22,399 nt of DNA from Halanaerobiales bacterium (GTDB lineage Bacteria > Bacillota_F > Halanaerobiia > DY22613): the NCBI GenBank assembly GCA_023128035.1, contig JAGMES010000069.1, positions 1 to 22,399 on the forward strand, in the 5' to 3' direction. This document shows positions 7,236-14,510 of this stretch, piece by piece; within the stretch, counting starts at the first letter, position 1; every line of letters starts with the position of its first letter. The position numbers and the translations under genes are program-made. The notes below the pieces were generated by a model that had not been told where the DNA came from, did not search any database, and worked only from the letters and a program-made list of their open reading frames with translations.

Positions 7236-8282
7236 ATGAAATTGCAGAAGAGAATATTTGTTTTAACAGTTGCAATATTTTTATTTGGAATGTCCTTTTT
7301 GGTGTTTATGACTACAGGGGTGTTGGCTCAAGAGACTGTTGTAGAAAGCGAGTTGGAAACCATCACTAAAGATGCTATAAAACTTTTAGAAATAGGGTTT
7401 TATGAAGAAGGAGTTTCAAAATTGAAGGAGGCAATCGCGAAAGATCCTTTATCTAAGCATATTAGATATACAGAAATATATGTAGCATTAGCTACTGAAG
7501 TCCCATTGAAATATGTGGGTGATATTTTGTTATTTTATTATCAGGAACTATTAAAAGAAAAGAAATGTGCTATTATAGGAATATTTCAAAGTGAAGATGC
7601 TGAATCAGGAGGAGTTATTGTTGAGTCTGTGATTAAAGGTGGTTCTGCTGATAAGTCTGGTATCATAAAAGGAGATATTATACTAGCAGTAAATGGACAA
7701 AAAGTGCTTAATAGAGTGGAATTAGATGCCGTCATAAAACCACTTCCTATAGGATATACAGTTCAAGTAATTTTATCTAGAGAGGTAGAAGGGCAACAAT
7801 TGAGAATAGAAAAAGATGTTCAGGTAGTAACTGAGCTAGGACTTGTGAATAATAGTAAACTTGTGTGGGCTGTATTTCGTCTTGTAGATTATGGAATGTT
7901 TGCTTATAGAGCGGGTCATATTGATCTAACCAAACAGGCTGCAGAGAATATTAGAAATCTTGAAAAATCGTTTCCATCAGCAATATTGTGGGAGGTTGTT
8001 GGAAAGTGTGCTGTTCTTCTAGATGCTTTAGTAATGGCAGATCAGGAAAGTCCAGATAAGGCTTATAAGTATATTCTTGATAACGAAGGGTTATTTGCTG
8101 AATTTTATGTAACAGGTCATCCAGATTATTGGGTACCTCTCTATACAGACAGAAGCAAACTAGCTTATTTTGTTCAAAAAGATGTATCAGAACTTCCGTA
8201 TCCTTCTGGTGAAAAGTTTGAACCTCAGCCATATCCAGATTTTAATGGTAACATAATCGACCCATTAGAGGCAACACACTAG
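7236..8282 (+). CDS. Exported PDZ-domain protein
   Basis: This is a 348-residue protein with an N-terminal signal peptide: KLQKR, a long hydrophobic core, then a likely cleavage site after GVLA near residue 31. A helical, TPR-like segment follows (about residues 38-85). A PDZ domain covers roughly residues 112-205, with the SGGVIVESVIKGGSADKSGI and KGDIILAVNGQKV signatures. The C-terminal half is unassigned and mostly helical. No protease catalytic motif is seen, so this is a PDZ adaptor or scaffold, not an HtrA or CtpA protease. ATGs occur at 7233 and 7236 after GGAGGGAG; 7236 gives the more normal spacing, and the TTG at 7218 is upstream of the ribosome site. The gene is monocistronic, with its own promoter and terminator. 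The binding partner is unknown. Confidence 0.82.
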   Translation: MKLQKRIFVLTVAIFLFGMSFLVFMTTGVLAQETVVESELETITKDAIKLLEIGFYEEGVSKLKEAIAKDPLSKHIRYTEIYVALATEVPLKYVGDILLFYYQELLKEKKCAIIGIFQSEDAESGGVIVESVIKGGSADKSGIIKGDIILAVNGQKVLNRVELDAVIKPLPIGYTVQVILSREVEGQQLRIEKDVQVVTELGLVNNSKLVWAVFRLVDYGMFAYRAGHIDLTKQAAENIRNLEKSFPSAILWEVVGKCAVLLDALVMADQESPDKAYKYILDNEGLFAEFYVTGHPDYWVPLYTDRSKLAYFVQKDVSELPYPSGEKFEPQPYPDFNGNIIDPLEATH

Positions 8283-8348
8283 TTAAATAATCTTTTAGAG
8301 AAAACTTGATCACTTTGTATCGTTGACGCTTCTAAAGTAGGATCAGGT

Positions 8349-8387
8349 AAAAAATGTGTGAGAGCAATTTGCTCTCACACATTTTTA
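8349..8387 (+). terminator. Intrinsic terminator after the PDZ gene
   Basis: A perfect stem of about 17 bp (AAAAATGTGTGAGAGCA with its complement, 8350-8366 and 8370-8386) closes on a three-base loop and ends in a T run. From 8388 to 8510 I see no gene and no recognisable RNA motif. Confidence 0.9.
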
Positions 8388-8514
8388 GATTTATATGGTA
8401 ATTAAGGTAGAACAGGATCGGCGGGACGATTCCAACCATGACAGGTTACAGGTTGATCTCAATGTATCTGTAGCATGACAGTATTAATTTTTTTGCATAG
8501 AAATACAAAAAAGC

Positions 8515-8544
8515 TTGACAAATATGCAAGTATAATAGTATAAT
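8515..8544 (+). promoter_or_regulatory. Consensus sigma-A promoter of the (homo)citrate operon
   Basis: TTGACA at 8515-8520, an 18-bp spacer, and TATAAT at 8539-8544; both boxes match consensus exactly. It lies about 43 bp before the start at 8587. Another TATAAT at 8531 is too close to the -35 box. Confidence 0.85.
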
Positions 8545-8561
8545 TGTATACAATTATACTA
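8536..8561 (+). promoter_or_regulatory. Perfect 26-bp palindromic operator overlapping the -10 box
   Basis: The half-site TAGTATAATTGTA (8536-8548) is followed directly by its exact reverse complement (8549-8561). The centre TTGTATACAA resembles FadR/FCD-type GntR operators (T-N-GT...AC-N-A pattern). It covers the -10 box and the expected transcription start, a repressor position. A GntR/FCD regulator is encoded at the end of the same gene group (12904). The link is inferred. Confidence 0.75.
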
Positions 8562-8586
8562 ACGTAGTGAGAAGGAGGAGTAGTAG

Positions 8587-9735
8587 ATGTTCAAACACAT
8601 TAACTTAGTAGATGTCACATTAAGAGATGGAGAACAAACGTCAGGAGTTGTGTTTGCAAATAAAGAGAAATTATATATCGCTAAAATGCTGGATGAAATT
8701 GGAGTAGATCAGATTGAAGCAGGTATTCCAGTTATGGGTGGCGATGAAAAAGAAGTGATCAAAAAGATAGTCAAGATGAATTTAAAAGCTAGTATTATAG
8801 GGTGGAATAGAGCTGTCGTTAAAGATATTCAAGAATCGATTGATTGCGGAGTTGATGCAGTAGCGATTTCGATACCAACTTCCAATATTCATATGAAATA
8901 TAAATTAAAAGCCACACCTGATGAAGTTTTGGAGAGAATGGTTAAGGCTGTTGAATATGCAAAGCAAAATGGACTGTATGTCTCAGTTAATGCTGAGGAT
9001 GCATCAAGAAGTGATGAAGAATTTTTATTTAAATTCGTTAAAACCGCAAAAGAAGCAGGAGCTAATCGGGTAAGATATTGTGATACTGTAGGTTATTTAG
9101 ATCCTATAACTACTTATAATTTAATAAAAAAGATAAAGGAAAATGTAGATATTGATATTGAAATGCATACACATAATGATTTTGGTATGGCTACTGCTAA
9201 CGCAATTGCAGGAGCTATGGCTGGGGCTAGATTTTTAGGGGTAACAGTAAATGGTCTTGGCGAAAGAGCAGGAAATGCATCTTTAGAAGAAGTTATGATG
9301 GCTTTAAAACATTCAGTAAAAATGCGTGATGATTATGATACAACAAAACTTAAAGATCTGTGTGAATATGTATCCATTGCTTCTCAAAGACCATTGTCAC
9401 CATGGAAATCTATCGTAGGTGATAAGATATTCCACCATGAATCTGGAATTCATGTTGATGGTGCGTTAAAAAATCCAAAAACTTATGAGATATTCTCACC
9501 TGAAGAGATTGGCCTTGGTAGAAGTATCGTTATTGGAAAACATTCTGGAACAGCAGCTATTAAAAATAAATTAAAATTATATGATGTAACGATAAATGAT
9601 TTTGTAGCAGCGATTATATTGCAAAAAGTTAGAATCGAAGCTATTTCTTTTAAGAGGGCTTTGAATGATAAAGAACTATTGGGATTATATCAAGAGTATG
9701 TCATGGAAAATGATTTAGATTTAAAAAAAGCGTAG
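8587..9735 (+). CDS. Homocitrate synthase (NifV-like) or Re-type citrate synthase
   Basis: This 382-residue DRE-TIM metallolyase condenses acetyl-CoA with a 2-oxo acid (2-oxoglutarate to homocitrate, or oxaloacetate to citrate). Visible motifs are DVTLRDGEQ (residues 9-17, metal and substrate), HTHND (194-198, metal ligands), NGLGERAGN (222-230) and HESGIHVDG (284-292). Length and the HESGIHVDG segment match NifV/homocitrate synthases; the long C-terminal LeuA regulatory domain is absent. The ATG at 8587 follows AAGGAGGAG. Downstream aconitase and NAD-isocitrate dehydrogenase genes suggest it feeds a citrate-to-2-oxoglutarate route, where NifV-like proteins in anaerobes can act as Re-citrate synthase. 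The alternative is the alpha-aminoadipate branch from homocitrate. No nif genes are nearby. Substrate cannot be decided from the sequence, so no gene symbol is given. Confidence 0.88.
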   Translation: MFKHINLVDVTLRDGEQTSGVVFANKEKLYIAKMLDEIGVDQIEAGIPVMGGDEKEVIKKIVKMNLKASIIGWNRAVVKDIQESIDCGVDAVAISIPTSNIHMKYKLKATPDEVLERMVKAVEYAKQNGLYVSVNAEDASRSDEEFLFKFVKTAKEAGANRVRYCDTVGYLDPITTYNLIKKIKENVDIDIEMHTHNDFGMATANAIAGAMAGARFLGVTVNGLGERAGNASLEEVMMALKHSVKMRDDYDTTKLKDLCEYVSIASQRPLSPWKSIVGDKIFHHESGIHVDGALKNPKTYEIFSPEEIGLGRSIVIGKHSGTAAIKNKLKLYDVTINDFVAAIILQKVRIEAISFKRALNDKELLGLYQEYVMENDLDLKKA

Positions 9736-9747
9736 TAGGTGATAATG

Positions 9748-11676
9748 ATGGGAAAAAACTTAGTGTATAAAATTTTAGAGAAGAATCTTATGTCAGGAAA
9801 GTTAGAGACAGGTAATGATATATCTTTAAAAGTAAATCAAACTCTTACACAGGATTCTACAGGTACAATGGTTTATTTGCAGTTAGAGGCAATGGGAATA
9901 AGTGATATTAAAACAGATTTATCTGTAGCATATATAGATCATAATACGCTTCAAACAGGATTTGAGAATGCAGATGATCATGAGTTTATAAAAACAGTAG
10001 CGCAAAAATATGGAATAATCTTTTCGAAACCAGGTAACGGTATCTGTCATCAGTTACATCTAGAAAGATTCGGGAAACCAGGTGGAGTATTACTTGGATC
10101 TGATAGCCATACTCCTACATCTGGAGGATTAGGGATGTTAAGTATCGGAGCTGGAGGTTTAGATGTAGCAGTAGCTATGGCAAAAGGATATTATTATTTA
10201 AAAGTACCTAAAGTTATGAATATAAAATTGCATGGCAAATTGAAGCCATGGGTTAGTGCAAAGGATGTTATACTTTATATTCTCAAAAATCTTACTGTTA
10301 AGGGGGGAGTAGGGTATATAATCGAATACTCTGGTGAAGGAGTAAACAAGCTCTCTGTTACTGATAGGGCCACTATTACTAATATGGGAGCAGAGTTGGG
10401 AGCTACTACTTCTATCTTTCCAAGTGATGCAATAACCCTTGAATTTTTAAAAGCTCAAGGGAGAGAAAAAGATTTTCTATCATTATACGCTGATGAAGAT
10501 GCGATTTATGATAAGGTCATAGATATTAATTTAGAAGAGATTGTTCCGATGATTGCAAAACCTCATAGTCCAGATAATGTTGTTCCTATTTCTTCATTAG
10601 AGCAGATCAAGGTAAATCAAGTGGCTATTGGTAGCTGCACTAATTCATCCTACACAGATTTAATGAAAGTAGCAAAGATTCTAAAAGGTAAGAAAGTTCA
10701 TGAAGATGTGAGTCTTTGTATCTCTCCTGGCTCAAGCAATATAATTAAAATGTTATCAGATAATGGAGCTTTAGGAGATTTAATTGCAGCTGGAGCAAGG
10801 ATATTAGAAGCAAGTTGTGGTCCATGTATAGGAATGGGCCAAGCCCCATTAACTAATGGAGTTTCTGTAAGAACCTTTAATAGAAATTTTAAAGGAAGAT
10901 GTGGAACCAAAAGTGCAGATGCTTACTTGGTGAGTCCTGAGACTGCGGCAGTGATAGCAATAACGGGATATATTACAGATTCTACAACTTTAGGAGAATA
11001 TCCAGAAATTAAGATGCCAGAGAAGTTTACTGTGTATGAAAATTATTTTATTTATCCTCAAGAAAACAAAAGAGATAATGAAGTGAAAATGGGGCCGAAT
11101 ATTAAACCATTCCCAATCAGTGATAAATTAAAAGATGAGATTAGCGGAAGTATCTTGTTAAAAGCAGGAGACAATATTACAACTGATGATATTATGCCTT
11201 CTAATGCGAAATTATTACCTTATCGATCAAATATACCTCATTTAGCTAAATATTGTTTTGGTACAATCGATGAAAAATTCTATGAAAAATGCAAAGAAAA
11301 TAATGGGGGATTTGTAATCGGTGGAGAAAATTACGGACAGGGTTCTAGTAGAGAACATGCAGCATTAGTACCTCTTTATCTCGGAGTAAAAGCTGTATTT
11401 GCTAAGTCATTTGCAAGAATTCATAAAGCTAATTTAATTAATTCAGGAATTCTACCTCTTACGTTTAAAAACATAGATGATTTTGATAAAATTGAAGAGT
11501 TTGATAAATTGATTATATCGAATGCTCTTAGAAGTTTAGAAGATAGTGATGTTATAAAAGTTTTCAATAAAACAAAGGGAGTATACTTTGATGTGATTTT
11601 TGAAGGTTCCAAAAGAGATGTTGAAATATTAATAGAAGGCGGATATTTAAATTACGCAGTGAACTCGTTCAGCTAA
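9748..11676 (+). CDS. Aconitase, LeuC-LeuD fusion type (aconitate hydratase family)
   Basis: This 642-residue [4Fe-4S] hydro-lyase isomerises citrate to isocitrate (or homocitrate to homoisocitrate). The LeuC-like part shows GSDSHTPTSGGLG, GSCTNS (Cys near residue 297) and SCGPCIGMG (Cys near 357 and 360), the three cluster ligands. The LeuD-like swivel domain starts around residue 470 (GDNITTDDIMPSNAKLLP) and carries the catalytic GSSREHAA (near 532-539). At about 640 residues it is shorter than AcnA or AcnB (near 900) and fits the compact Aquifex-type aconitases. The stop of the upstream synthase is 12 bp away. The start is taken as ATG 9748, spaced correctly from AGGTGA; ATG 9745 and GTG 9739 are alternatives. 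The C-terminus, after a family-like EGGYLNY, ends AVNSFS and runs straight into two hairpins that may be inserted DNA. Confidence 0.9.
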   Translation: MGKNLVYKILEKNLMSGKLETGNDISLKVNQTLTQDSTGTMVYLQLEAMGISDIKTDLSVAYIDHNTLQTGFENADDHEFIKTVAQKYGIIFSKPGNGICHQLHLERFGKPGGVLLGSDSHTPTSGGLGMLSIGAGGLDVAVAMAKGYYYLKVPKVMNIKLHGKLKPWVSAKDVILYILKNLTVKGGVGYIIEYSGEGVNKLSVTDRATITNMGAELGATTSIFPSDAITLEFLKAQGREKDFLSLYADEDAIYDKVIDINLEEIVPMIAKPHSPDNVVPISSLEQIKVNQVAIGSCTNSSYTDLMKVAKILKGKKVHEDVSLCISPGSSNIIKMLSDNGALGDLIAAGARILEASCGPCIGMGQAPLTNGVSVRTFNRNFKGRCGTKSADAYLVSPETAAVIAITGYITDSTTLGEYPEIKMPEKFTVYENYFIYPQENKRDNEVKMGPNIKPFPISDKLKDEISGSILLKAGDNITTDDIMPSNAKLLPYRSNIPHLAKYCFGTIDEKFYEKCKENNGGFVIGGENYGQGSSREHAALVPLYLGVKAVFAKSFARIHKANLINSGILPLTFKNIDDFDKIEEFDKLIISNALRSLEDSDVIKVFNKTKGVYFDVIFEGSKRDVEILIEGGYLNYAVNSFS

Positions 11677-11691
11677 AGCTGAATATCGGGG

Positions 11692-11753
11692 CTTCAGTGG
11701 GGGATTCTACCCCACTGAAGATTAAAAACAATTGCCCCACTTATAGAAGTGGG
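11692..11753 (+). other. Pair of intergenic hairpins, IS200/IS605-end-like
   Basis: Hairpin 1 is CTTCAGTGGGG (11692-11702) paired with CCCCACTGAAG (11710-11720). Hairpin 2 is CCCACTT (11736-11742) paired with AAGTGGG (11747-11753). Both are GC-rich compared with their surroundings. No T run follows either, so termination is unlikely and transcription should reach the dehydrogenase. The arrangement and the phrase of the second hairpin resemble the terminal hairpins of IS200/IS605 elements or their omega-RNA. A transcript-processing or stability role within the operon is the alternative. Confidence 0.45.
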
Positions 11754-11799
11754 AGTCTTATCTCAAAAGATAAAATAAGTTTAGTGGTAGGTGATAAAA

Positions 11800-12807
11800 T
11801 TGTATAATATAACTTTGCTTCCCGGTGATGGCATAGGGCCAGAAGTAACTGAGGCTGCAAAAAAAGTGATAAATGCAACAGGTATAAAAGTGAATTGGCA
11901 TATAGTAAATTGTGGTGAGAAAGCTCTTGAAGAGTTTGGAAAGTTAGTGCCTGATGAATTATATCAGAGTATTGAGGAAGATAAGATTGTATTAAAAGGG
12001 CCAATCACTACCCCTGTAGGATATGGTTTTAGAAGTATTAATGTGGCGTTACGACAAAAATATGATTTATATGCTAATGTGAGACCAGTAAAAAATATTC
12101 CTGGTATTCAAACTCCGTTTAAAGATGTTGATTTAGTGATTGTACGGGAAAATACAGAAGGACTATATAGTGGGAAAGAACACATAGTAACTGATGGAGT
12201 TACAGAATCTCTGAAGATAATAACCGAAAAAGCTTCTCTTAGAATAGCTAAATTTGCTTTTGAATATGCCATAAACAATGAAAGAAAAAAGGTTACAGTT
12301 GTCCATAAAGCCAATATTATGAAGATAAGTGATGGATTGTTTTTAGATTGTGCACGAAAGGTAGCATCAATTTATCCTGATATAGAATTTGAAGAAGTAA
12401 TAGTTGATAATATGTGTATGCAACTTGTGATGAATCCCCAAAAATATGATGTGCTTGTAATGCCTAATCTTTATGGAGATCTTCTTTCTGATTTGTCGGC
12501 AGGATTAGTTGGAGGTTTGGGAGTAGTACCAGGAGCCAATATAGGGGATAAATTATCTATATTTGAATCGGTTCATGGCAGTGCACCTGATATCGCTGGA
12601 AAAAATGTTGCTAATCCTACAGCATGTATCTTATCTGGGGCAATGATGTTAGATTATCTTGGAGAAAAGGATAGAGCAAAACTTATTATTAATTCTTTGT
12701 TTGATGTGATCAATGAGGGCAAATTTATTACAAAGGATTTAGGTGGGTTAGCAACTACATCTGATATGACTTCATCAATTATAGAGGGTATATTACAAAA
12801 GTTATAG
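11800..12807 (+). CDS. NAD-dependent isocitrate dehydrogenase (IDH3-like)
   Basis: This 335-residue beta-decarboxylating dehydrogenase oxidises isocitrate to 2-oxoglutarate. It starts with LLPGDGIGPEV. The substrate loop GFRSINVALRQKYDLYANVR (about residues 76-95) has the Ser-x-Asn-x4-Arg pattern of isocitrate dehydrogenases and lacks the isopropylmalate dehydrogenase pattern. Further signatures are VRENTEGLYSG, VHKANIMKISDGLFL, NLYGDLLSDL (metal Asp near 227 and 231) and ESVHGSAPDIAGKNVANPTA. The sequence reads closest to eukaryotic IDH3 and bacterial NAD-IDH, though homoisocitrate dehydrogenase is a near relative and cannot be fully excluded. The start is probably TTG 11800, five bases after AGGTGA, a site like that of the aconitase; GTG 11791 is an alternative. 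It is 123 bp after the aconitase, separated by two hairpins. Confidence 0.87.
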   Translation: MYNITLLPGDGIGPEVTEAAKKVINATGIKVNWHIVNCGEKALEEFGKLVPDELYQSIEEDKIVLKGPITTPVGYGFRSINVALRQKYDLYANVRPVKNIPGIQTPFKDVDLVIVRENTEGLYSGKEHIVTDGVTESLKIITEKASLRIAKFAFEYAINNERKKVTVVHKANIMKISDGLFLDCARKVASIYPDIEFEEVIVDNMCMQLVMNPQKYDVLVMPNLYGDLLSDLSAGLVGGLGVVPGANIGDKLSIFESVHGSAPDIAGKNVANPTACILSGAMMLDYLGEKDRAKLIINSLFDVINEGKFITKDLGGLATTSDMTSSIIEGILQKL

Positions 12808-12809
12808 CA

Positions 12810-12838
12810 TTGACAGAGGTATTTAATTGCTGTAAAAT
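12810..12838 (+). promoter_or_regulatory. Sigma-A promoter for the GntR gene
   Basis: TTGACA at 12810-12815, a 17-bp spacer and TAAAAT at 12833-12838. It begins three bases after the dehydrogenase stop, so the regulator has its own promoter and may also be read from the operon, since no terminator is seen between them. Confidence 0.7.
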
Positions 12839-12903
12839 AGTCTTGGATGGAAAATAAAAATCCATAGGTTGTTTTAGTAGGTTATTCTATGTTGGAGGGT
12901 ATT

Positions 12904-13560
12904 ATGGAAAATATTTTAAACGAAAAAAAAGATAGTAGATCTTTGACGTCTATAATTTTTGATAAGATCAGAGATGATATATTAATCGGCAAGTATAAGA
13001 ATGGTCAAAAGATAGTTGAAACTAAACTTGCAGCTGAATTAGGAGTTAGTCGTACTCCGGTTAGGGAAGCTTTAAAACAATTGGATTTAGATGGATTAGT
13101 TGATAATATCCCAAATAGAGGTGTAGTAGTTAAAGGTATATCCCATCAGGATATTGATGATATATATACTATTAGAGTAGTAATGGAAGGTATTGCTGTA
13201 AAATGGGCAGTTGAAAGAATGGAAGAAAAAGAGATAGAATTTTTGAAGGAAATTTTAGACTTAATGGAATTTTATACATTCAAAAAAGATATCGAAAAGG
13301 TTGTTGAGCTAAATACTAAGTTTCATGAAGCTATTTATAGTGCAACTAAAAGTAGATATATTGAGCATGTTTTGAAGGATTTTCAATATTTCATGAAAAA
13401 AACAAGATATAAATCTTTAAGTGTTCCCGGAAGAATGGAAGAAGCACTTGAAGAACATCGAAAGATATTGCAGGCCTTTATAAATCGAGATATTGATGAA
13501 GCTATAAAAACTATAACCGATCATGTTAATGCATCAAAATTGAATTCAGAAGGTAAGTAA
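12904..13560 (+). CDS. GntR-family transcription regulator, FCD (FadR-type) subfamily
   Basis: This is a 218-residue DNA-binding regulator. The N-terminal winged helix (about residues 14-78) shows GNTR hallmarks: FDKIRDDILIGKYKNGQKI, LAAELGVSRTPVREALKQL as the recognition helices, and NRGVVV as the wing. The C-terminal FCD domain (about 85-210) is all-helical with potential metal and ligand residues: Asp and Arg in DDIYTIRVVMEG, the His of NTKFHEAI, the His of EEHRKIL and the His of TDHVNAS. FCD regulators usually sense carboxylic acids, matching the (homo)citrate pathway upstream. It probably binds the palindrome at 8536-8561. The start is ATG 12904 with GGAGG five bases before; ATG 12889 overlaps that site. 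Its effector is inferred from neighbours only. Confidence 0.88.
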   Translation: MENILNEKKDSRSLTSIIFDKIRDDILIGKYKNGQKIVETKLAAELGVSRTPVREALKQLDLDGLVDNIPNRGVVVKGISHQDIDDIYTIRVVMEGIAVKWAVERMEEKEIEFLKEILDLMEFYTFKKDIEKVVELNTKFHEAIYSATKSRYIEHVLKDFQYFMKKTRYKSLSVPGRMEEALEEHRKILQAFINRDIDEAIKTITDHVNASKLNSEGK

Positions 13561-13605
13561 CATAACTTGCGGTTCACTGAAAAGCGAAAGTTGAATAAGT
13601 AAAAT

Positions 13606-13648
13606 CTAAAAGAGTAAAATACCTAATGTTGGTATTTTACTCTTTTAG
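13606..13648 (+). terminator. Perfect 18-bp hairpin after the GntR gene
   Basis: CTAAAAGAGTAAAATACC (13606-13623) pairs exactly with 13631-13648 around a seven-base loop, 46 bp after the stop. T-rich sequence is within the right arm and only short after it. It likely ends the regulator transcript; it stands 26 bp before the next start. Confidence 0.65.
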
Positions 13649-13674
13649 TTATAGTTGAAAGGAGGCTGAAAAAT

Positions 13675-14466
13675 ATGAAAAAGGTTGAAAACTATTATGA
13701 CGAAATTGTTCAACATGAGTGGAATAGGATGGATCGTCATCCAATAGAGTTTGCGATTACAAAAAAGGCTTTAGATGAATATATTCTTCCGAATTCAAAG
13801 ATTCTTGATAATGGTTCTGGCCCGGGGAGATATTCGATATATCTCGCTCAAAAAGGATATCAGGTTTCACTTTTGGATTTATCGAGTAAAAATGTAGAAT
13901 TGGCCAGCCAAAAAGCAGAAGAGTTCAAAGTCTCTATTGAAGAGTTTATTCACGGTAATGCTATGGATTTGAGCAGATTTGATGATGAAACATTTGATTC
14001 TGTGCTTGTAATGGGTCCTTTATATCATCTTACTGATGAAGAGGATCGGAAAAAAGTTATCGCTGAGTCGCTACGAGTCTTAAAACCTGGTGGTAAAATC
14101 TTTGTTTCTTTCATCTCAAGATATGCTCCTATCATTGATTCACTAGGAAAGTTTCCAGAGGAGATTGGTGAATCTTATCTGACATTTAAGAAGTACTTAG
14201 TAGATGGTATAAACAAAGAAGGTTCTGGTTTTACAGTTGCATATTTTGCCCATCCTAATGAAATTGAACCATTTATGAAGAGTTTTGGGTTGGAAACACT
14301 TCGAATCTTTGGTGTTGAACCTTTTGTACTTATTAATGAATTGCAAGTAAACAAGTTGTCACAAGAACAGTTTGATTTATGGGCAGATCTTTTATTTGAG
14401 ATTGGAACTGATCCGGTGACATGGGGGTCAGCTGGACATATGCTTTATATTGGACGGAAAGTTTAA
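13675..14466 (+). CDS. Class I SAM-dependent methyltransferase
   Basis: This 263-residue Rossmann-fold methyltransferase has motif I ILDNGSGPGRYSIYLAQKG (about residues 43-61; the usual Asp-x-Gly-x-Gly reads DNGSGPG), an acidic end of beta-2 (VSLLDLS), FDSVLVMGPLYHL as motif IV region, and VLKPGGKIFVSF as the post-motif. The acceptor is unknown; similar proteins are annotated only generically. The ATG at 13675 follows a consensus AAGGAGG. The gene sits alone between a hairpin and a convergent terminator and shows no functional link to neighbours. Confidence 0.85.
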   Translation: MKKVENYYDEIVQHEWNRMDRHPIEFAITKKALDEYILPNSKILDNGSGPGRYSIYLAQKGYQVSLLDLSSKNVELASQKAEEFKVSIEEFIHGNAMDLSRFDDETFDSVLVMGPLYHLTDEEDRKKVIAESLRVLKPGGKIFVSFISRYAPIIDSLGKFPEEIGESYLTFKKYLVDGINKEGSGFTVAYFAHPNEIEPFMKSFGLETLRIFGVEPFVLINELQVNKLSQEQFDLWADLLFEIGTDPVTWGSAGHMLYIGRKV

Positions 14467-14476
14467 TAGGAACATA

Positions 14477-14510
14477 AAAGCCCGGAGAAAATCTCTGGGC
14501 TACAGTTTTT
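14477..14510. terminator. Bidirectional terminator between convergent genes
   Basis: AGCCCGGAGA (14479-14488) pairs with TCTCTGGGCT (14492-14501) with one G-T pair. T runs follow on the plus strand (14505-14511), and the A run to the left (14476-14479) gives TTTT after the stem on the minus strand. It separates the methyltransferase from the 5'-nucleotidase. Confidence 0.8.

Noticed and set aside
8400..8510. Riboswitch or T-box leader before the operon
   Set aside because: This stretch lies upstream of the promoter at 8515 and has no T-box or riboswitch signature; a repeated catgacag is too short to mean much.
8587..9735. Nitrogen-fixation nifV
   Set aside because: No nif structural or cofactor genes are in view, and the neighbours form a citrate-isocitrate pathway.
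11692..11753. Intrinsic terminator splitting the operon
   Set aside because: Neither hairpin is followed by a T run, and no promoter is visible before the dehydrogenase.
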